Origin: Planctomycetaceae bacterium
GTDB lineage: Bacteria > Planctomycetota > Planctomycetia > Planctomycetales > Planctomycetaceae
Assembly: GCA_020426505.1 (NCBI GenBank)
Contig: JAGQPX010000124.1
Coordinates: forward strand, 1 to 55,008
Reading direction: 5' to 3'
Length of the DNA stretch: 55,008 bases
Shown: in pieces, positions 24,601 through 33,237 of the stretch
Layout: every line of letters starts with the position of its first letter
Numbering within the stretch: position 1 is the first letter of the stretch
Notes under the pieces: generated by a model
What the model saw: the letters and a program-made list of their open reading frames with translations, nothing else
The model's database searches: none
What the model was told of the DNA's origin: nothing
Made by a program: the position numbers and the translations under genes

Positions 24601-25572
24601 GTGAAGAACATCATCGTCTGCCTCATGCCCGGGGCCACATTTGACAAGCCGACCGCTGGACTGCTCGCTGCTGCACGTGGTCTTCAGCCACAACTGACGA
24701 TTATCGTGCCGGGAATCGTCAGTGACGACACGACCGCAGCGTTGGCCGGTCAGGCGGACAATGTCATCTGTGCGTCGGATGACGGTCTCGATGAGTATCA
24801 ACCCGAAATCGTCCTCGGCGTGTTGCAATCAGTTTGTTCGGATCTGAATCCCGACATCGTGCTGCTCTCGAATGACACTTACAGTCAGGAGATCGCACCG
24901 CGACTGGCTGGGCGGCTGGGCGGAGTCTCCGCCGGTGATGCTCAATCTCTCTCACTGGACGGTGACAACTTGCGAATTACCCGTTCGGTCTACGGTGGCA
25001 AGGCAATCGCAACCGTCGAGCTGCGAGCGACTCCCGCCGTCGTCTGGGTCCGTGCGCATTCATTTGCGGGATTGGACGCAAAGGACGCGCCGGGGACAAT
25101 CGAACAGCGATCCATCACTGTTGAAGGGGATGCTGCCAAGCATCTCGGTGCGACCAACATCGTCGAACGTCACGCAGAATCAAGCGGCGAAGTACGTCTG
25201 GAGGACGCTGCGGTCATCGTCTCCGGCGGACGCGGGCTCGGCGGGCCGGAACCGTTCGAGCAACTCAAGGATTTGGCGGACGCGATGAAGGCCCAGCAGG
25301 CTGCCTCACGGGCTGCCTGCGATGCCGGTTGGGTCCCACCGCATTGGCAAGTGGGTCAGACCGGCAAGAAGGTCGCTCCAGAGTTGTACGTCGCAATCGC
25401 GATCTCCGGTGCCAGTCAGCACCTCATGGGGATTGCAGATGCGAAGGTGATCACCGCGATTAACACGGATGCAGATGCCCCCATCTTCAAGCACTGCCAG
25501 TTCGGCCTCGTGGAAGACTACAAAGCCGTCGTCGGTCCGCTCACTGAGAAGCTGAAGACGCTCCTTTCATGA
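24601..25572 (+). CDS. etfA: Electron transfer flavoprotein subunit alpha
   Basis: 323 residues, typical for EtfA. The C-terminal FAD domain shows VIVSGGRGLGG, ASRAACDAGWVPPHWQVGQTGKKVAPELYVA, the GASQHLMGI segment and AINTDADAPIFKHCQFGLVED, all strongly conserved. Start GTG at 24601. Its TGA overlaps the ATG of the next gene (ATGA), so it is translationally coupled to the membrane Fe-S oxidoreductase, which is the likely electron acceptor. Confidence 0.95.
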   Translation: MKNIIVCLMPGATFDKPTAGLLAAARGLQPQLTIIVPGIVSDDTTAALAGQADNVICASDDGLDEYQPEIVLGVLQSVCSDLNPDIVLLSNDTYSQEIAPRLAGRLGGVSAGDAQSLSLDGDNLRITRSVYGGKAIATVELRATPAVVWVRAHSFAGLDAKDAPGTIEQRSITVEGDAAKHLGATNIVERHAESSGEVRLEDAAVIVSGGRGLGGPEPFEQLKDLADAMKAQQAASRAACDAGWVPPHWQVGQTGKKVAPELYVAIAISGASQHLMGIADAKVITAINTDADAPIFKHCQFGLVEDYKAVVGPLTEKLKTLLS

Positions 25573-27620
25573 TGTTGCTCGCTGCCCTCAATCCGGCAGA
25601 GGCGACTCGGGAGGTGATGTGGAACATCAGCCACTCGTGGGTGATGTATATGCTGCTGGTCCCGACGATGATCATCGCAGGCCGGGGTGTGTACCGTCAG
25701 GTGCAGAAGTGGCGGGCAGGGCAACCGGCAGCACGATTCGATCGACCAGCCGAGCGGATCAAGCGTGTCGTCAAACATGTGCTGTTACAGCAGGCCACAC
25801 TCCGCGACCGCTTTGCAGGCGTGTATCACTTCCTGCTGTTCTGGGGGATGATCACGCTGACGATCGCGACCACGGTCGTGCTGATTCATCATGATTTCAG
25901 CATCGACATCATGCGCGGGCGGTTCTACCTGTACTTCCAGTCGCTGTTTGTCGATGTGCTCGGCGTGCTGGCGATGACCGGCGTGGCCATGCTCGCTGTG
26001 CGACGATGGATTGTCCGGCCGAAGAAGCTCGTGTACACCGATGAGTCAACATGGCTGCTCGTGTTGCTGTTCGCGATCCTCGGCACCGGGTTTCTACTCG
26101 AAGGCTGGCGGATCGCGGCGACGAACGACCCGTGGGGCAACTGGTCTCCCGCCGGGATTGTGATCTCGAAAGCGTCACTCGCAGTTGCCAGTGTCGAAAC
26201 GCTGACGACGCTGCACTGGTTGGTGTGGTGGTTTCACATGGCACTCGTCTTCGGGCTGATTGCTTGGGCACCGTATACCAAACTCCTGCACGTATTGACG
26301 GCACCGCTGAACATCTACACCGCCAATCTCGATGCCGGCGGGGGGACGCTCAAACAAATCGACTTCGAGTCGGCCCAGTCGTTCGGCATCAACAGCCTGG
26401 AGCAGTTCACCTGGAAAGACCTGCTCGATCTCGACGCGTGCACCGAATGCGGTCGCTGCACGAGTGTCTGTCCGGCGAACACGGTCGGCAAACAACTCTC
26501 ACCTCGGGACATCATCCTTGATCTGCAGAGTCTGCTCGACCGCAACGATCTTGCCTCGCGCAACAGCAAAAGTGACGGAGAGCAACCGGATGAATACAAG
26601 CCTGCGTTTCCGGTCATCGGCCAGACGGACAATTTGTCCTCGGATGCTCTGTTTGAGTGCACCACCTGTGCGGCGTGCGTTGAGATCTGTCCCGTGTCAA
26701 TCGAGCAGCTTCCCAAGATCGTCGACATGCGGCGGTTCCAAGTGATGGAGCGGGCCGAGTTCCCGCAGCAGATGCAGGATGCGATCAGCTCACTCGAAGG
26801 GCGAGGCCATCCCTTCAAGGGCACGCAGCTGTCTCGGATGGATTGGGCCGAGGGAATGGACGTACCCACGATCGAGGACGTCGACGCTCCCGAAGTCCTG
26901 CTATGGGTCGGTTGTGGAGGGGCACTCGTTGACCGGAATCAGAGGTCCACACGGGCACTAGCCAATCTGCTGAAGCAGGCGGGCGTGAATTTTGCCATTC
27001 TCGGTCGTGAGGAGACCTGCACGGGCGACCCCGCACGGCGGATCGGCAACGAGTTCCTGTTCGAGACGCTGGCGACTCAGAACATCGAGACGCTCAAGAC
27101 GCACAATATCAAGAGCGTGTTGACGTCCTGTCCACACTGCTTCAACACGTTCCGTAACGAATACCCCAAACTGGGCGGCGACTTCGAGGTGCTGCATCAC
27201 ACGACGTACCTCGCGAAGCTCATCGGCGAAGGGCGATTGACGCTCGATGCAAAGGCCGCTGAGAGAATCGCCTTCCACGACCCCTGTTACCTTGGCCGAC
27301 ACAACGGCATCACTGATGCGCCTCGCAAGATTCTCAAACAGCTGACAGGCTCCGCCCCGGCCGAGATGGAGAAACACGGTCGGCAGAGCTTCTGTTGCGG
27401 CGGCGGAGGCGGCCTCAGCTTCGTCGACGAACCTCCGGACAAACGCGTGAATCAGGAGCGAGCCCGGCAGGCTCTCGACACAAACGCAGAAACACTCGCC
27501 GTCGGCTGCCCCTTCTGCACGACCATGATGGAAGACGGCATCAACGCCGTCAAAGGCGACCGTGAAATGGTCGTGAAGGACATCGCCGAAGTGATGTGGG
27601 AAACGGTGTCGCGTGAATGA
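25569..27620 (+). CDS. Membrane-bound Fe-S ETF:quinone oxidoreductase (EtfD/FadF type)
   Basis: 683 residues. The N-terminal ~260 residues hold five to six membrane helices of the nitrate-reductase gamma/HdrE type that bind haem b. Next come two 4Fe-4S clusters of the ferredoxin type (CTECGRCTSVCP from residue 291, and CTTCAACVEICP), then two CCG domains (TSCPHCFNTFRNEYP and SFCCGGGGGLSF), as in heterodisulfide reductase subunit D. This is the layout of EtfD/FadF proteins, which take electrons from ETF and reduce menaquinone in place of the flavin ETF-QO. Four-base overlap with etfA strongly supports that role. The tail of the gene meets a dispersed palindromic repeat. Confidence 0.9.
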   Translation: MMLLAALNPAEATREVMWNISHSWVMYMLLVPTMIIAGRGVYRQVQKWRAGQPAARFDRPAERIKRVVKHVLLQQATLRDRFAGVYHFLLFWGMITLTIATTVVLIHHDFSIDIMRGRFYLYFQSLFVDVLGVLAMTGVAMLAVRRWIVRPKKLVYTDESTWLLVLLFAILGTGFLLEGWRIAATNDPWGNWSPAGIVISKASLAVASVETLTTLHWLVWWFHMALVFGLIAWAPYTKLLHVLTAPLNIYTANLDAGGGTLKQIDFESAQSFGINSLEQFTWKDLLDLDACTECGRCTSVCPANTVGKQLSPRDIILDLQSLLDRNDLASRNSKSDGEQPDEYKPAFPVIGQTDNLSSDALFECTTCAACVEICPVSIEQLPKIVDMRRFQVMERAEFPQQMQDAISSLEGRGHPFKGTQLSRMDWAEGMDVPTIEDVDAPEVLLWVGCGGALVDRNQRSTRALANLLKQAGVNFAILGREETCTGDPARRIGNEFLFETLATQNIETLKTHNIKSVLTSCPHCFNTFRNEYPKLGGDFEVLHHTTYLAKLIGEGRLTLDAKAAERIAFHDPCYLGRHNGITDAPRKILKQLTGSAPAEMEKHGRQSFCCGGGGGLSFVDEPPDKRVNQERARQALDTNAETLAVGCPFCTTMMEDGINAVKGDREMVVKDIAEVMWETVSRE

Positions 27621-27621
27621 C

Positions 27622-27766
27622 GAACTCGAAATCAGAATGACGAGGGAAGCACGAATGTCGCAGCGCTGGAAAAGAGAAACTCCGTAACCCGTCCCCAATG
27701 TACTCAAGCGATTCGGACGTCGGTATTCGGATTTCCTTCGACATTCCGATTTCGACATTCGAGTTC
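27622..27766. repeat. Dispersed long palindromic repeat, copy A
   Basis: Left arm 27622-27660 (GAACTCGAAATCAGAATGAC…) is the imperfect inverse of right arm 27721-27766 (…TTTCGACATTCGAGTTC), with about 60 bases between. The last 28 bases (27739-27766) match 26 of 28 bases of copy B at 40886-40913. It fills the gap between the Fe-S oxidoreductase and acyl-CoA dehydrogenase genes. Similar TTCGACATTCG-type words recur in planctomycete intergenic DNA. Confidence 0.75.
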
Positions 27767-27811
27767 AATACCCAAGACATATCGATTCAATAGAACCAGT
27801 GAGACGCACCA

Positions 27812-28978
27812 ATGGATCTCAATCTCAATGCTGAAGAACAGGCGTTCCGCGATGACCTGCGGGCGTGGCTGAAGGACAATCTGCCCGAGCATCGGGCGGT
27901 CGACCATGAGTCGGAGGAATATTGGCAGCACCTTCGTGACTGGCAGCGGACGCTGTTCGAGGGGGGCTGGGCCGGTCTCTCGTGGCCGACGGAGTATGGC
28001 GGGAAGGGGGTCACGCCCCTCAAACAGTCAATCTATTTGCAGGAGACTGTCGCAGCCGGGGCACCGGAGCACCTGGGGGTCATCGGCGAAGGGCTCGTCG
28101 GGCCGACGATCATTGTCGCAGGCACGGACGAGCAGAAGACGGAGTTCCTGCCGAAGATTCTCAATGGCGATCACATCTGGTGTCAGGGTTTCTCAGAGCC
28201 AAACGCCGGCAGCGACGTCGCCTCGCTGGCCACCAAAGCTGTCCGGGACGGGGATGACTGGGTGGTGAACGGTCAAAAAATTTGGACGAGCTTTGCCCAG
28301 GGAGCCAACTGGTGTCTGCTCCTCGTGCGAACCGACATGGAGGCGCCGAAACATAAGGGCATCACGGCTCTGCTGGTCGACATGAACTCGCCTGGCATCT
28401 CGATCCGGCCTCTCAAACAGATGTCGGGTCAATCCGGCTTCAACGAGCTGTTCATGACCGACTTGCGGGTGCCGGTAAAGAACCAACTCGGACCGACAAA
28501 TCAGGGCTGGCGGATCGCCATCACTGCCCTGATGAACGAGCGCGCCAATCTTGGTGCGAGCATGTATCCGTTCTTCGACGATGCGGTGACCTCGCTGATC
28601 GAACTGGCGAAGACCCGCAAGCGGAACGGCAAGTTGCTCGCAGAATGTCCGATCAAACGGCAGAAGATCGCACAGGCGATTGCCGACCTGGAAATCTACC
28701 GACTTGACTCGGCTCGGGCACTCAGTCGGTTGGAGAGAGACTCAACGCCCGGTCCGGAGGGGTCGATGCTCAAGATTTTCTGGAGCGAAATGTACCAACG
28801 GCTGGCCCAGTCGGCGATGGAGATTCTCGGCGACGTCTCCCAACTGGAGGGCTTCGACGACGGGGCGTGGGTCTATCGTTACCTGCGGTCCAAGGGTGCA
28901 ACGATCGAAGGCGGCACCAGCGAGATCCAACGCTGCATCCTCGCGGAGCGCGTGTTGGGCCTGCCGAAGAGTTATTGA
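27812..28978 (+). CDS. Acyl-CoA dehydrogenase, FadE26/large-subunit-like
   Basis: 388 residues. The start MDLNLNAEEQAFRDDLRAWLKDNLPE and WAGLSWPTEYGGKG are family features; FAD contacts come from QGFSEPNAGSDVAS and NGQKIWTSFAQGA; the end is IEGGTSEIQRCILAERVLGLP. This form is the one found in actinobacterial steroid side-chain dehydrogenases, which pair with a second, dissimilar ACAD. The next gene (29085) is such a partner, so an alpha2beta2 heterotetramer is likely. It would oxidise a bulky or branched acyl-CoA and pass electrons to EtfBA. Confidence 0.9.
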   Translation: MDLNLNAEEQAFRDDLRAWLKDNLPEHRAVDHESEEYWQHLRDWQRTLFEGGWAGLSWPTEYGGKGVTPLKQSIYLQETVAAGAPEHLGVIGEGLVGPTIIVAGTDEQKTEFLPKILNGDHIWCQGFSEPNAGSDVASLATKAVRDGDDWVVNGQKIWTSFAQGANWCLLLVRTDMEAPKHKGITALLVDMNSPGISIRPLKQMSGQSGFNELFMTDLRVPVKNQLGPTNQGWRIAITALMNERANLGASMYPFFDDAVTSLIELAKTRKRNGKLLAECPIKRQKIAQAIADLEIYRLDSARALSRLERDSTPGPEGSMLKIFWSEMYQRLAQSAMEILGDVSQLEGFDDGAWVYRYLRSKGATIEGGTSEIQRCILAERVLGLPKSY

Positions 28979-29084
28979 GACTGAGAACAAAGGTAGCTGA
29001 ACTCGCCAGAGTTCGGATCGGTGAAACACGAGGAGACTGGATTCTGGCGAATTCAGCGACGAGAAACAGGTGCAAAGGAGCAAG

Positions 29085-30212
29085 ATGGACTACGAACTTT
29101 CCAAACCACAGAAGATGTTGCAGCAGTCGGTTCGCGAATTCTGCGGACGACAATGCACGGCAGACCATGTGCGTGAGATCATGGAGACCGAGACGGCTCA
29201 TCATGCGGAACTGTGGCAAGGTGTCGCTGATCAGGGGTGGATTGGGCTGCATCTGCCAGAGGAGCATGGTGGTCTCGGGTTGGGCCTCGTCGATCTGGCG
29301 GTCGTGTTCGAGGAGGTCGGCCGCGCCTGTTTGCCCGGCCCGTTCCTGTCGAGTACCTGGGCGGCAACTCTGATCTCGAAGACGGGACATGCGGCTTCGG
29401 TCAGTTCGATCCTGCCCGAGCTGTGTGAGGGATCGAAGATCGGTACGGTCGCCTGCTTTGAGGAAGAGGCCGGCTGGGTCAGCGGTCAGTATGACGCCGT
29501 CAAGGCGGAGGTGTCGGGAGATGGACTCACGCTCTCAGGCAAGAAACAACTAGTCGCCGATGCGGCTGTGGCGGATGTGTTTGTCGTCGCTGCGCGTGGA
29601 GAACAGGGGCTGACGCTGGTATTGGTTGAGAGTTCCGCTAACGGGATCAACATCACGCCGACCGAAGGACTCGATGCGACTCGCAAATTGTACGAGGTCA
29701 CATTCGACATCGTGAACGTTTCCGCTGACAACGTTATGTCCACCGGAGCGGATGCCGAGCGCGCACTCAAGGAAAGTCAGCAGGTGGGAATGGTCGCAGT
29801 TTGTGCAGAGTTGGTCGGCTCGATGCAGTGGATGCTGGAGGAGTCTGTCGAGTATGCGAAGACTCGCAAGCAATTCGACAAGATCATTGGCTCGTTTCAG
29901 GCCATTCAACACAAGTGCGCGGACATCCTGCTGACAACGGAGAGCAGTCGATCGGCCATGTTGTACGCGGCCTGGGCCTTGTCAGAAGGGACGGACGATG
30001 CGGAGCGAGCGGTCTCGATCGCCAAGCTGTTCTGTTCGGATGCGGGACAAAAGGTGGGGGGATTGGCCATTCAGGTGCACGGGGGCATTGGCTTCACCTG
30101 GGAGCACGATCTGCATCTGTTCTACAAGCGGAATAAATCGAACGAGTTTCTGTTCGGCGATGCGACTTTCCATCGGGAACTGGTCGCCCGATTGGCGCTC
30201 GATGCCGCGTAA
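29085..30212 (+). CDS. Acyl-CoA dehydrogenase, FadE28/small-subunit-like
   Basis: 375 residues, only distantly like the preceding dehydrogenase. It has WIGLHLPEEHGGLGLGLVDLAVVFEEVGRA at the N-terminus, a degenerate FAD loop region, and ends with QVHGGIGFTWEHDLHLFYKRNKSNE, the sequence typical of the second subunit of heterotetrameric ACADs. AAAGGAG at 29074-29080 places the start at ATG 29085, not the GTG at 29070. It lies 106 bases after its presumed partner. Catalytic and FAD residues are expected to be shared between the two subunits. Confidence 0.9.
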   Translation: MDYELSKPQKMLQQSVREFCGRQCTADHVREIMETETAHHAELWQGVADQGWIGLHLPEEHGGLGLGLVDLAVVFEEVGRACLPGPFLSSTWAATLISKTGHAASVSSILPELCEGSKIGTVACFEEEAGWVSGQYDAVKAEVSGDGLTLSGKKQLVADAAVADVFVVAARGEQGLTLVLVESSANGINITPTEGLDATRKLYEVTFDIVNVSADNVMSTGADAERALKESQQVGMVAVCAELVGSMQWMLEESVEYAKTRKQFDKIIGSFQAIQHKCADILLTTESSRSAMLYAAWALSEGTDDAERAVSIAKLFCSDAGQKVGGLAIQVHGGIGFTWEHDLHLFYKRNKSNEFLFGDATFHRELVARLALDAA

Positions 30213-30247
30213 CGAGGGTATGATTTCACTCAAGAGTGAGACACGAA

Positions 30248-31045
30248 ATGGAGCTTCGAGACAAAGTCATCGTGGTGACAGGAGCCGCACGGGGGATCGG
30301 ACTTGGATTGTGCAAGCGGTTCGCTCAGGAGTCCCCGCAGGCGATCGTGATGTCCGATCTCGAATGCTCAAGCATCGTTGCAGCGGCGGAGTCGGTCGGT
30401 GGGGAAGCGGTGACGTGCGACGTCTCGCTTGAAGAGCAGGTTCAGCGACTCGTTAACGACACACTCGACAAACACGGCCGGATCGATCTGTTCTGCGCGA
30501 ACGCCGGTATCGTACTGTCGGGCGGCGTGCACGCCTCGAACGACGAATGGCAGCGAGTCATGGATGTGAACTTCACGTCGCATCTGTACTCAACACGAGC
30601 CGTTCTGCCCTCGATGCTTGAACGTGGGGAAGGGTGTCTGATGCACACGGCCTCGGCAGCCGGTCTGTTGACTTCAATCGGCTCAGCCTCGTATGCCGTC
30701 TCCAAGCACGCAGCGGTCGCCTTCGCGGAGTGGGTGTCCATCACGTACGGCAACCGTGGGATTCAGGTCGCGTGCCTTTGTCCACAAGGGGTCGACACCG
30801 ACATGATCAAAGGGGGCGATCCGCTTTCACAGTTCCTGCAGCAGCAAGCGCTAAGCACCGAGCAGGTCGCAGAGGACGTCGTCACTGCACTGCGTGAGAA
30901 GCGCTTCCTGATCCTCCCGCATGGAGAGGTCAGCCGCTTCCTTCAGAATCGCGCCTCCGATCATGAGCGCTGGCTGAAGGGGATGCGGAAGATCAATCGT
31001 GAGTTGCTGGGAGGTCACGACAGCATTGGAGACGTTGAGCCGTAG
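30248..31045 (+). CDS. Short-chain dehydrogenase/reductase
   Basis: 265 residues, classical SDR: VVTGAARGIGLGLCKRFAQ cofactor loop, CANAGI, and the catalytic YAVSKHA. The C-terminus (EVSRFLQNRASDHERWLKGMRK) is seen in SDRs of acyl-CoA operons. ATG 30248 has GAGTGAG upstream; a GTG at 30236 is in frame but less likely. It is the last gene of the rightward acyl-CoA set and probably acts on a 3-hydroxyacyl or alcohol intermediate. Confidence 0.85.
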   Translation: MELRDKVIVVTGAARGIGLGLCKRFAQESPQAIVMSDLECSSIVAAAESVGGEAVTCDVSLEEQVQRLVNDTLDKHGRIDLFCANAGIVLSGGVHASNDEWQRVMDVNFTSHLYSTRAVLPSMLERGEGCLMHTASAAGLLTSIGSASYAVSKHAAVAFAEWVSITYGNRGIQVACLCPQGVDTDMIKGGDPLSQFLQQQALSTEQVAEDVVTALREKRFLILPHGEVSRFLQNRASDHERWLKGMRKINRELLGGHDSIGDVEP

Positions 31046-31113
31046 CACGGCTACGAAGCTTGATGGAGTTTCTGGTCCGTCGCCTGTCACATGTTTCGCG
31101 ACGAATCGCTGCG

Positions 31114-31938
31114 TCAAATGCGTCGTCGACCGGTGTGCAGTCGAACGGTACGGGGATGGTCGGCGTCCGGGCGGAAGTTCGTGTTGCGGGGACGCAGGAA
31201 GTGGATCTTGCCCAGAAACCATGCTGAGATGAGTCCGACAGCGAAGCCGCCAATATGAGCCCACCACGCAACGCCGGTCGCTTCTGCTGCGGTCGCGGAC
31301 ATCGTTCCCTGGAAGAACTGGATGGCAAACCAGATCCCCAGAAACAGCGGAGCCGGTAACACAATGATTTGCCAGATGATGAACAGCGGCAGCAGCGTGA
31401 CGACTCTGGCATGAGGGTACGAGACGAAGTAGGCCCCCATGACCCCGGCGATCGCACCGCTGGCACCGATCGTTGGCACGGGTGAACCGGGGCCAGTCGC
31501 ATAGTGAGCCAAGCTCGCGGCGGCTCCGCAGACGACGTAGAAGATCAGATAGCCAACGTGTCCGAATCGGTCCTCCACATTGTCGCCGAAGATGTGCAGG
31601 AACCACATGTTTCCCAGGAAATGCATCCATCCGCCGTGAAGAAAGATGCACGTCACCATCGTGAGCACAGCCGGCACAGGAGACGCGGCGGCGGGACGGG
31701 AAATCACCACGTCCTGTGGCCCCTGGGGAGTCATTTGCCGTTCGATGGCAACGTCGATGGTCACCGGCTCGTCGGGGTTCGAGACGCGCGCGGGGATCAT
31801 CCCGAACCTCTCGACGAGCGACGGTTCCTCCGGAGAGATTGCGAGTTGAGCGAGGAACACGATCGCGCACAAGGCGATGATCGAGTAGTTCACGAACGGG
31901 ATTGTGCGTGAGGCGATGTTGTCGTGCAGCGGAATCAT
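31114..31938 (-). CDS. Rhomboid family intramembrane serine protease
   Basis: 274 residues. Membrane helices flank a rhomboid core: HGGWMHFLGNMWFLHIFGDN (loop 1 and helix 2 with the oxyanion His/Asn), catalytic TIGASGAIAGVMGAY (Ser 160) and AWWAHIGGFAVG (His 228), so the Ser-His dyad is intact. An insertion of about 45 residues lies between helix 1 and loop 1, predicted periplasmic. It cleaves transmembrane substrates in the inner membrane. It is downstream of a lipoprotein and a cupin on the same strand with a 9-base gap, so it is probably co-transcribed. Confidence 0.9.
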   Translation of the reverse strand: MIPLHDNIASRTIPFVNYSIIALCAIVFLAQLAISPEEPSLVERFGMIPARVSNPDEPVTIDVAIERQMTPQGPQDVVISRPAAASPVPAVLTMVTCIFLHGGWMHFLGNMWFLHIFGDNVEDRFGHVGYLIFYVVCGAAASLAHYATGPGSPVPTIGASGAIAGVMGAYFVSYPHARVVTLLPLFIIWQIIVLPAPLFLGIWFAIQFFQGTMSATAAEATGVAWWAHIGGFAVGLISAWFLGKIHFLRPRNTNFRPDADHPRTVRLHTGRRRI

Positions 31939-31947
31939 GCTGCAAGA

Positions 31948-32589
31948 TTATCGCGATGGGGTGGATCGCGAAACCGACAACGTCTCGTGAGCGAGTCGAT
32001 CGAGACGTGGCTCTGCCGTCCAACGTTTCGAGTGGCTGTGTCCGTCGATCTCAACCGTCACGTGTGAGTCGCCGTTCGGTCGTTGTTCGGTTTCGAAGGT
32101 CCCGCCATTGGCAAGACTGACGAGCAGGAGATCGAGTTCATGACGTTCGAGGTCGGAGGTCGCCACCTGTCGTTGGACTCCGTCGTCATCCGGAAGTTCC
32201 ACGATCGCATGAGCCAGTTCGACGTCGCCGTTCGGGTGAGGGTATTCAATGGTCAGACGCGCCGGTTGTTCGTCGGGTTTGGATCGAGTCTGAGATGCCT
32301 GGCGACTGGCGATCGCCGCCTTGAGCGGATGGCTCTTGACGTAATCAAGTTCAATGTCGGATTCGTCGGCCGAATCCACCCGTGACGTCGACACTTCGTA
32401 AACGACTTTCGCCTGCTCGTAGCTGGGGGCTCCGTCGGAACGAAGTCCCACGACGTGCGTCGAATGACACCCGAATGCCGCAAGCACCATCAACACGAGT
32501 GCGAAGCGGCCGACTGCGCTGCGGCGCGAGGAGAGACCGCCTACAGGTACTCCTCGCGAATCGGGTGAAAGATATCCAACGCCTCGCAT
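31948..32589 (-). CDS. Hypothetical lipoprotein
   Basis: 213 residues. A basic leader of about 27 residues precedes LVLMVLAAFGC (lipobox Cys 41), so it is predicted to be lipid-anchored. The mature part is hydrophilic and has no recognised domain; VELAHAIVELPDD and DLERHELDLLLVSLANGG suggest an alpha/beta fold. The start overlaps the end of the cupin gene by 49 bases; GGAGG just before the ATG supports it and suggests coupled translation. Confidence 0.65.
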   Translation of the reverse strand: MRGVGYLSPDSRGVPVGGLSSRRSAVGRFALVLMVLAAFGCHSTHVVGLRSDGAPSYEQAKVVYEVSTSRVDSADESDIELDYVKSHPLKAAIASRQASQTRSKPDEQPARLTIEYPHPNGDVELAHAIVELPDDDGVQRQVATSDLERHELDLLLVSLANGGTFETEQRPNGDSHVTVEIDGHSHSKRWTAEPRLDRLAHETLSVSRSTPSR

Positions 32590-32873
32590 CCGTCCTCCAG
32601 CGCAATGACTCGATGCTCGACATTGCCGGGGATGACATACATCCTTCCCGGCGTGAGCACCTGCTCTTTTTCGCCCACAATGAAGCGGGCACTCCCCTTG
32701 ATGACCATCCCCACCTGTTCGTGCGGGTGCGAATGGAGTTCGACTTCCGCGTTCGGCTCCAGCTCAACGTAGCTGAGCATCATTTCGTTGCCAGCGGCCG
32801 TTGAAACGGTCACTCCCGGAAAGATCGTGTGCATTGAGCAGTCAGATTTATCGACAAACAGGGGTGAGGACAT
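32541..32873 (-). CDS. Small cupin-domain protein
   Basis: 110 residues forming one double-stranded beta-helix. Cupin motif 1 is VELHSHPHEQVGMVIKG (metal-binding HxH…E) and motif 2 is PGRMYVIPGNVEHRV with the last His. AAGGAG six bases before ATG 32873 fixes the start, removing an 11-residue leader. It is a cytoplasmic metal-binding protein of unknown ligand, similar to many small sugar- or carboxylate-binding cupins. First of three leftward genes. Confidence 0.85.
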   Translation of the reverse strand: MSSPLFVDKSDCSMHTIFPGVTVSTAAGNEMMLSYVELEPNAEVELHSHPHEQVGMVIKGSARFIVGEKEQVLTPGRMYVIPGNVEHRVIALEDGCEALDIFHPIREEYL

Positions 32874-33237
32874 CGGGGCTCCTTCTGGATCGGACGCAGG
32901 GAACATCTGGATTGTACAGCAAACGACGGGCCGCAGCGGTCGTGAGAGGTGTGAGGGTCAGGCAATCTTTCGGCGGTGCAACGATCGCAACGGTACGACG
33001 ACCACTTGGCGATCCCTGACGCCTGCAAGGGAGACTCGGCAGAATCCGCTGGTTTCTCGGCTGAAGTTCGGAACTTTTCGTTGTTCAGGCCTTTCGGTGA
33101 ACGATAACATACACAGCTGTGAACAACGGACGCCCTCTGTGCAACCTGCGCATGAGTGTCGTCTTGCGACGGACGACGTCGACTCCACCACTCGATCAAA
33201 CACGGCTCGTCCGGCTTCAGGTGCCACGAAAGGATCA

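Noticed and set aside
27550..27931. Short leftward frames through the palindromic repeat (NVEIGMSKEIRIP-like peptides)
   Set aside because: These peptides arise from translating the dispersed repeat; the same kind of peptide appears at the other copy near 40.8 kb.
30851..32023. Leftward 390-residue frame over the SDR and rhomboid genes
   Set aside because: Arg/His-rich, low in hydrophobic structure, and covered by two genes with intact catalytic motifs.
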